A DNA stretch of 64,000 nt, from assembly GCA_002224055.1 (NCBI GenBank), contig AZLU01000007.1:266001-330000 (forward strand), written 5' to 3'. The position numbers and the translations under genes are program-made. Under the pieces are notes generated by a model. It had not been told where the DNA came from, did no database searches, and was given only the letters and a program-made list of their open reading frames with translations. Source of the stretch: Pezizomycotina sp. ARF18. Its lineage: Eukaryota; Ascomycota. This document shows, piece after piece, positions 58,178-64,000 of this stretch (position 1 is its first letter; each line of letters starts with the position of its first letter).

Positions 58178-58609
58178 TCATCTTTCATCATAGCGAAGCC
58201 CGGGCGCCGCCAGACTTGAGCATGCCCGACACTTCTTCGTAGAAGAGGTTTGTGTCATTGTCGCCCGGCTCGTCGTCGCGGCGGAAACGTCGTGTGGTGA
58301 CCGGCAGGCGCGGAGCTCTCGGCGTTGAGGCTGGCTCAACCTTCTCTGATGGAAAAATCGCGGCGCGACACACCAACCGCAGCTCTTGGACTTTTTCCTT
58401 TTTCGTGGACCCGATAGGACGGCCCCATCGTTTCCCGACCGTGCGCTGCATTTGTCGCGACACTCGATTTCCCTCTTGCGAGCGATTTTGGCCTTTGAGC
58501 CGGGACTTTGGCAGAACCAAGAGTCTGAGGGCAGAGTCGTTCCTCGAGTAGAAGTCGAGGATGGCCAGCCCCGCTTCCGTGTTCTCCGCATATCTCGAGC
58601 CGCAAGCAC
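58178..58609 (-). pseudogene. AT-hook-like coding fragment
   Basis: One frame contains KRWGRPIGSTKKEKVQE, a G-R-P core with flanking basic residues as in AT-hook DNA-binding motifs. It continues to DDEPGDNDTNLFYEEVSGML with a stop near 58188. Alternative frames are also open because of high GC content, so frame choice rests on the motif. It lies immediately upstream of the PC4-like gene on the same strand and may belong to it through an unrecognised intron or shift. Confidence 0.35.
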
Positions 58610-59830
58610 GTGTCCGAGGATCCCCTTCTGGCTCAGCGTTGCAGTAGGGATTCTTTTCCTTAGGGATCGTAGTCTTAAAAGCGTCAGAAGGGTCTTTGGT
58701 GGTTTTCAGCGTCGTCTGTGTTCGTCGGAGTATTCAGTGAGGGGCTGCTGGCTCCGTCAGAGGTGGGAGGAGGACTTTGGAGTGTAGGTCATTGTAAGCT
58801 TGCGGTAAATCCTGGCGCTCGTTATCGGCTGGAGTCATTGGCGGAGGACCCCTTATCATCCCAAAAGAGACGACGGATGTGTAGCTTGCTGCGTTTCTTC
58901 TTGGGAGCAACAATAACCGGCATCCCCTCTCTGTCCTTGCCTGGATCGGGGATTCGCAAGCAAGGAGGGCGTGGGGAGGCAAATAAAGATCAATAATTGC
59001 TTCCCGAATATTTGGTAGCCGTCCTAAGATCGAAAGAATAATTCTTCTCAACAACCTTCCTCGTTCCCGAGTCGGTTGTAGTATTGAGGCAGACAGTGAT
59101 GGCGGGCCGGAACGCCTGGCGCTCACCCGACCATCTCGTACACCCGACGTGATGTCTTAACAGCAGTAGCTGCAGCAAGGCTTCTTCAGATCCGCGGTGG
59201 TGATGTGAAGACGGATCGTGCCGTCGCTGCTTCACCGTCCTCCACACACCCCGATTTGCCAGTACCCTCCCTTTGCGAAGACGGTTTCGGAGCACGAGGG
59301 GACAGGGTGATTTGGCAAAGCTCAGCTTATTTTCCTTCCAGGAGCCGGCAGGGTTGGCGCCTGGGGAAAGAGGGGGGGTGGAGCACACCCGATTCAAAGA
59401 TCGAAAACTTCCTGGCGTTGTCCTTGAGCTTGCATACTCCGCAGGCACAGAAATATCTCCTTGGCCGTAAATTCGACGTGCGGACCGCAATCCTTCGCGT
59501 TCGCCTGAGGCCGGAGGCGCCGTCTCTTATACTCAGCAGCTTGCTTCTTCCAACAACTATCTCTTGCCAAACTGATCACGTCGAGGCTGGTGAATTCGAA
59601 GGCGGAGCGGGCGGTCCCTGTTGTGTCTGCGTTTATATACACAACAATTAAGGCAGAGAAGAGGGTCGGAATCGCCTTGGACGGTCTCTTCTTCGGTGGT
59701 GCAGCAGTTGCTAGATATCCTTTTTGTTAGCGAAAGGACTGGCTTAAATCTAGTTTCACGACAGAGAGCACACGTCTACAAACCCCGGGGCCTAGGGCAA
59801 CGTAACGGCGTCCTTACTAGGAGCAATTTA
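58610..59830 (-). pseudogene. Unassigned minus-strand fragments
   Basis: Patches such as AKEIFLCLRSMQAQGQRQEV (near 59460) and TTTDSGTRKVVEKNYSFDLR (near 59060, stop at 58990) look coding, but no domain or frame continuity is clear. GC-rich composition makes chance open frames likely here. Confidence 0.25.
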
Positions 59831-60128
59831 TTACTCAAGCCATTGAAGCTTATAGTATTGATGCCTCGACGCGATCGGGCTGACGGTCGAGAAACTCGGC
59901 TGGGGCATTGTCGGTGTTAGTTTCAGGAGGACTTTGAGGTTGCGGGCAATGGTGAAATAGTCGCGGAACAAGTTCTCGTCGATGTCGGTGCGGCTGGTGG
60001 GGGAAGGGCGGGCAAGGAGGGCGTTGAACTGCTGGCAGACGGTGAGACAGGTCTTGAGGATGCGTAGTCGAGGAGGCCGAGGATTTCGAACCACAGTTTA
60101 GGCGGAGGCCCACGGGTCGAGGAACCAA
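59831..60128 (-). pseudogene. F-box fragment
   Basis: Across frames the minus strand reads EILGLLDYAS, then LKTCLTVCQQFNALLARPS and DENLFRDYFTIARNLK. This parallels the F-box of the gene at 52374-53125 (EILGQLDYETLVFSLPLVCRLFN) in both sequence and order. It appears to be a truncated, frame-broken paralogue without a recognisable C-terminal body. Confidence 0.45.
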
Positions 60129-60374
60129 TCTCTTTCTTGTCCTTGAGATTGGACCGCTCCTAGCCTTCCCTATCTTCTTGTCATTGTCCTTGGATCCTCA
60201 TGTTACGAGCTTTAAGATGAAGCGGCGAGACTTGCGACGAGAACTGGGCCAAATGGGTGGACTCCGGCCGCGCTTGTCGGGGATATATCGGATGTGGCCT
60301 ACGCTCAGCATTGCAAAAACAGTCAGTATTGGTCTTTCTATATTTTTATATTGGGATTTTCAATGCTATCCTCA

Positions 60375-60974
60375 CTAACTTACCAGAAACAAGGTGGAAG
60401 CTGAGTGGCGAAGGTCAGTGCCCTGGCAAAATGCACCTACGGGGCGGGAATGCACCAGCACTGGCATGTCGTAACTTCTGGTATGTGCCAGCCTACTCAC
60501 CTCTTGTACTTGGCTGCGGTCGTATACCGAAACCCGTTTAGGGCGGGACGACCTCACTGGATTGGACCAACGGGAGGACCTGAGCTTCCAAGCTCGTGCG
60601 ATGCGAGGACGGCGAGAAAAGATGCGAGGACGGTGAGAAAGGATGCGAGGATGACGAGAAAGAAGGCGAAGGTCCGTGGATTTGGTGAATTTGGGCGTTT
60701 GCTTGACGGGAGGAAGCTTCGAAGTGGCCGGACGAGGGTTCCAGATGAACGTCGAAAATTTCGAAGGGTTGCTCGATGAGATCGGCCTCCGTGTTATCCT
60801 TGAGGAACCGTCGCATGTCGCGAGTCGCGAACATGTGGCTGAGGACACCATTAATGCCAGAGTTCGATCAACTCCCCGGGGGGCAGAGATTTCGCCATCC
60901 TTCTTGTTGGATTCGGCAGAAGGAAGGACAGGGCCGCGGAAAGAGCTTGGGTCATCAGCCCGCGAAAGATGCAC
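60375..60974 (-). pseudogene. Fragment with 7-residue tandem repeat
   Basis: A segment reading MRRFLKDNTEADLIEQPFEI and FDVHLEPSSGHFEAS looks coding in one frame. It then enters a 21-bp tandem repeat giving units like SSHPFSP. The other frame is open for 199 codons but lacks domain character. Not identified. Confidence 0.3.
60600..60662. repeat. 21-bp tandem repeat, three units
   Basis: Units at 60600-60620, 60621-60641 and 60642-60662, each GATGCGAGGACGGYGAGAAAR-like with one to three differences. The unit length keeps reading frame. Confidence 0.85.
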
Positions 60975-61139
60975 GATTTCTTGGCTTTGTCACAATCAGA
61001 GCCCGCCGATGTCTGATCCAGGTCAATCTGGACCCGTGTTACAGGTCTGCAAACTCTGGCGCTGATCTTCCTCCTAATGTTCAAACCGTGGTCTCAAATC
61101 AGCATTTTGCTAATCAAGTCACAACAGAATAAGCTAAAA

Positions 61140-61600
61140 TGGAGCAACTTACAGGTCCTCGCGATGTCGCCTGTGTGACCGCCACCTTCACCACCCTGCG
61201 CGCAGGTGTTATCAACGGTCCTCGATTTCCTCAAAATCTTTTTTCCTGTGTGAGGTGGAATACTGCTCCTACGGCGGGAGCGACGGACGCCACGGGCCGA
61301 CTCTGGAGGACTTCATCATCGCAAGATCTTCCCTCGAAGAGTTCCATCGAGCCTTCAGGTTCTTTGCAATGCGGCCGCAACCACGCTTAGCAGGACGGCC
61401 ACGACCCTTAGCAGCGCCATCTTCAACGACGGGCTCACCAGGCGCATCGGCAGGATCTCCCAGGGTGGTGGCGGGCCCCCTTCAACAGCGACGGGCTCTG
61501 AAGCGGGACCAGTGTTATCTTGAGCTCGGCATCGATACACTTCTGAACATGCTTGACGTGGCCCGATCACTCCGCTCCCAGGATGTTAACATCTAAAAGT
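61140..61600 (-). pseudogene. AT-hook-containing fragment
   Basis: An exon-like piece near 61537-61600 reads HVQKCIDAELKIT in one frame. The next segment reads DPADAPGEPVVEDGAAKG, then GRGRPAKRGCGRIAKNLKAR: a canonical R-G-R-P AT-hook with flanking basic residues. Stops and shifts interrupt the path. At 61163-61205 a copy of the repeated glycine-rich exon, CAQGGEGGGHTGDIAR, ends at a GTAAGT donor. AT-hook proteins bind the minor groove of AT-rich DNA, so a chromatin or regulatory role is the family expectation. Confidence 0.4.
61381..61411 (-). other. AT-hook motif
   Basis: Encodes KGRGRPAKRG on the minus strand, matching the AT-hook core exactly. Confidence 0.6.
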
Positions 61601-61669
61601 TCGAATCATTCTCAAATCAGCACTCGATCACTCAACTCACAACGAAGCAATAGGAATTGAAATCACTTA

Positions 61670-62396
61670 CTCTCCCAATTGATCTGCGATATATCGTCGG
61701 TGTGGCCACCACCCTTGCTCACCCTGAGCGCAGGTGATGTCCAAACCTGCATCGATGCACTTTTGGACGTGCTGACATGTTATAGGGATTTTCCGCCGGC
61801 TTCGAAGTGCCTAGTCCTCCACCAGTACCACCCCTTAACCCCTCCCCAATAACCCAGCGATGTTTAGGTTTCTTGAGTTCTATTGCTGATACTGTCCTCT
61901 TATCCTTCCCTTTCAACCGCATTGTAAGCTTTAGGTAATCAAAAGGAGAGTAAATCAACACCGCATAAGAGATGAGGCTGGTCAACGAACCCCTTCAACT
62001 CGTCGATCTGCTCATGGAGCATGTCTGGGATGTACCCGACACCTCCGCAGGGCGTTTGAGACCGCTGCCGCTAGCTTGGGCCAGCAGCTATGTTCATCCC
62101 AGCCAGCATGACTAGAGGGAAACCGCCGGCTTCGTAGAGCTACTCTGCGACATAGCTCCGCATCGCGCATCGCCGCCTCGACTTCATCTGCAACCGTCCC
62201 GACTGTCCTATCATGTTCATGTACGGGTGCTAGCGTCGTGTAGTTTGTCGACGACGACTTGCCTTGTCGAGCTTGTCGACGACCTCCCTAGGTGAAACGC
62301 AACCGATCTTCCCGTACGAAAGCGTCGGAGCAATCGCCAAGCTCTTGACCACTGACCGGCTGAGAGGGGTGCTGGGGAGCGCCGGCTTCAAGCCTA
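61670..62396 (-). pseudogene. Unassigned gene with repeated glycine-rich exon
   Basis: After a TTTGTAG acceptor near 62397 the frame reads PLSRSVVKSLAIAPTLSYGK and REVVDKLDKASRRR. Further on come YIPDMLHEQIDELKGF, RLKGKDKRTVSAIELKKPKH and RWVIGEGLRGGTGGGLGTSK. After a shift, CIDAGLDITCAQGEQ and GGGHTDDISQINWE end at a GTAAGT donor near 61672. Splice sites at both ends and long sensible stretches argue for a real gene, but no domain is recognised. The final exon is homologous to segments at 61163 and 56144. Confidence 0.4.
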
Positions 62397-62399
62397 CAA

Positions 62400-63100
62400 A
62401 CAAAAGCACGTCAGCCGAAATCTCGTGGTAAGAATCTGGGGTAGGGAATACAACTTACGCAAGACGGTTCCGAGGTAGGCACCCCTGCGGCGACGTAACC
62501 CCGTAGTCGGAGTAGTAAGTATACGTAGGATAATAAGCGGGATTGATCATATCCAGGCGGGTGGCATGGAACAACGTCCGCCTGGTGGGGCGCTAGAGAT
62601 TCCAGGCCCCATATGGCATATATGGGGCGTTTTCGGGTTATTACGGGCGATGTGTGATCCGACGGGGGCTGAAGTCATCCTGGGTGCTCCTGCTCATCAT
62701 CCCCGAGTATCCCCTTGAACGGCTGGCCCTGGATAGGGATACCGTTCGCAGCGTCAACCTGGACAGGATAGCATTCTGTTAGCTCTGAAGGTTTCGCTTT
62801 TTTCTAGATCTTCCTCGGAATGCTTACCGTTGACCCGCAGGTCGTCGAGGAGGTGGATGCTCCCGTTGTCCTCGTATGGGCGTACTCCACTGCTCGCGAA
62901 ACCGACAGGCGCCTCGTGGGGACGTGAAGCCCGCGGATCGCTTTGGGAGGGGTTGCGGGATGAACTGGTTATCACGGCTGGTGCATGCGATGAGTGGCTC
63001 GTCCCATTGAAATGGTGGGCGCGAAGTACAAAACTCTCATGGGACATGATACAAGCAGAACATTTAAACGAAAAACAACTGATTGAAGAAAAGAGTATTA
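62400..63100. other. No gene resolved
   Basis: Short frames only. A small inverted CATATGG/CCATATATGG-like segment near 62610-62630 is the only structure noted. Confidence 0.35.
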
Positions 63101-63103
63101 ACA

Positions 63104-63970
63104 GGACACTTCTAGAATAACATTAACATCCCTTTCGCAGCTCGGAGTTGCTGGATGGGTAGTGACCCTCTGAGACAAGAGAGACAAAGGCGAAATTTCG
63201 CTGTCGGCTTCGGTAGTGCGGCGAGCCTCGGAGTTGGCGACCTCTCCCTCAGAACGTTTTATGGGATCGGCGACCTGGAGAATGCTCCGGGGAGTCATTA
63301 TTCTGAGAAGACAATGAATCCAAGGCCCCGAAGGCGCCTCGCACGTGGATTTGAACAGGCGGTTTGGAGGAGAGCTTGATTTGTTCCCGCGGCTTCCTAA
63401 CAATATTCGATGGTCCTTTCACATTGCTGCGCGCAGTATTGCCTGAGAAGTCTTCAAGGGGAGGCGCTTCAGCTTCTGATAGCTTCTCGTTGGGCAAACT
63501 GGAGCGACCACACCCATAGGAAAGGCTTCGAGTTGTTTTGACACGCGAGTTGGAGTTGGACAAGAGCTCGATGAGAACTTAATCTGCTCCACCGCTTCCC
63601 TGACCATGTTCTCAACAATCTTTCTGGTCGGCAAATTCTCATGAAGACGGCAAGATTGTCGTTTGGATGCGACCTTGCCCATCAGGAGGACTTGGCCTCG
63701 TCCCTTAGGTCATCGTCCAGGTTTTCGTTCTTTGTCGAGTTTCGTCGATGTCAAGCTTGCACCACGGGCATGGGGGCTGGGTAGGGGTGGGGGGAGGCAA
63801 CATGCCAATTGCAGAGCTGGCCGGGCCCACCCATCATCTAGGTGCTGGAAAGCACCAGAGGCTAGTGTGTATCCGGGGATACACGTGTCACAGAGGTCAG
63901 ACAAGCGCGAGAGGGGGGCCGAAGCTGAAGCGGACGGATCTGAAACATACAACATTAGCACTTACTGAAA
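63104..63970 (-). pseudogene. Basic, AT-hook-like coding fragment
   Basis: Reading down from about 63740: ERKPGR, a TGA, then PKGRGQVLLMGKVASKRQS. A single C-to-T change from CGA would restore an AT-hook-like KPGRRPKGRG. Next come LPTRKIVENMVREAVEQIKF and, one frame over, FSGNTARSNVKGPSNIVRKP and REQIKLSSKPPVQIHVRGAF. The ending EARRTTEADSEISPLSLLSQ stops at about 63104. The pair VREAVEQIKFSSS and VRKPREQIKLSSK looks like an internal duplication. No full domain is recognised. Confidence 0.35.
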
Positions 63971-64000
63971 CAGACAACGTATGATGAGAGGGTCTTTTCT

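Overview
The window looks like an accessory, gene-poor stretch of a filamentous ascomycete (Pezizomycotina) genome. The evidence is short introns of about 60-120 bp with GTAAGT-like donors, CTAAC/CTGAC branch sites and CAG/TAG acceptors, together with families typical of such fungi: a DMATS prenyltransferase, a Clr5-domain protein, a SAT4/rhodopsin-fold membrane protein, F-box proteins, a fungal Hv1 proton channel, and small secreted proteins with Kex2 (KR) propeptide sites. No species can be named from sequence alone.

Layout. 0-3.8 kb: three decayed F-box genes. 4.5-13.8 kb: five tandem, same-strand paralogues of a secreted-protein family I do not recognise. They share a three-block architecture: signal peptide with linker, a beta-rich middle block, and a C-terminal block running from Y-x-W-x-[YFW]-C to C-x-D-x-x-[IL]-K-[KR]. 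14-20.3 kb: a frame-broken kinase-like gene (-), a small SUMO-interaction-like ORF (-) and a frame-broken Clr5-domain gene (+). 20.7-27.8 kb: a clean three-exon, ten-cysteine secreted protein, two unknown frame-broken genes and an intact secreted double-psi beta-barrel (DPBB) protein. 32.7-34.3 kb: a SAT4-like seven-helix membrane protein. 34.3-40.2 kb: AT-rich DNA without a convincing gene. 40.2-42.0 kb: a second DPBB protein with an added six-cysteine domain, then an intact voltage-gated proton channel. 42.9-47.1 kb: minus-strand coding-like sequence with nonsense codons and a ~42-bp repeat. 47.9-49.4 kb: a DMATS prenyltransferase gene. 52.3-64 kb: a GC-richer arm of broken minus-strand gene pieces (F-box, AT-hook-like, PC4-like, a small secreted protein) with short repeated exon and promoter segments.

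Two things dominate interpretation. First, most recognisable genes are broken by single-base frameshifts while their codons otherwise stay open. This could be real decay of an accessory region or uncorrected indels in a long-read assembly, and the sequence alone cannot fully separate them. The intact proton channel, ten-cysteine protein and first DPBB gene show that the whole window is not equally affected. Second, many genes encode secreted proteins, consistent with an effector or host/substrate-interaction island; that role is inference.
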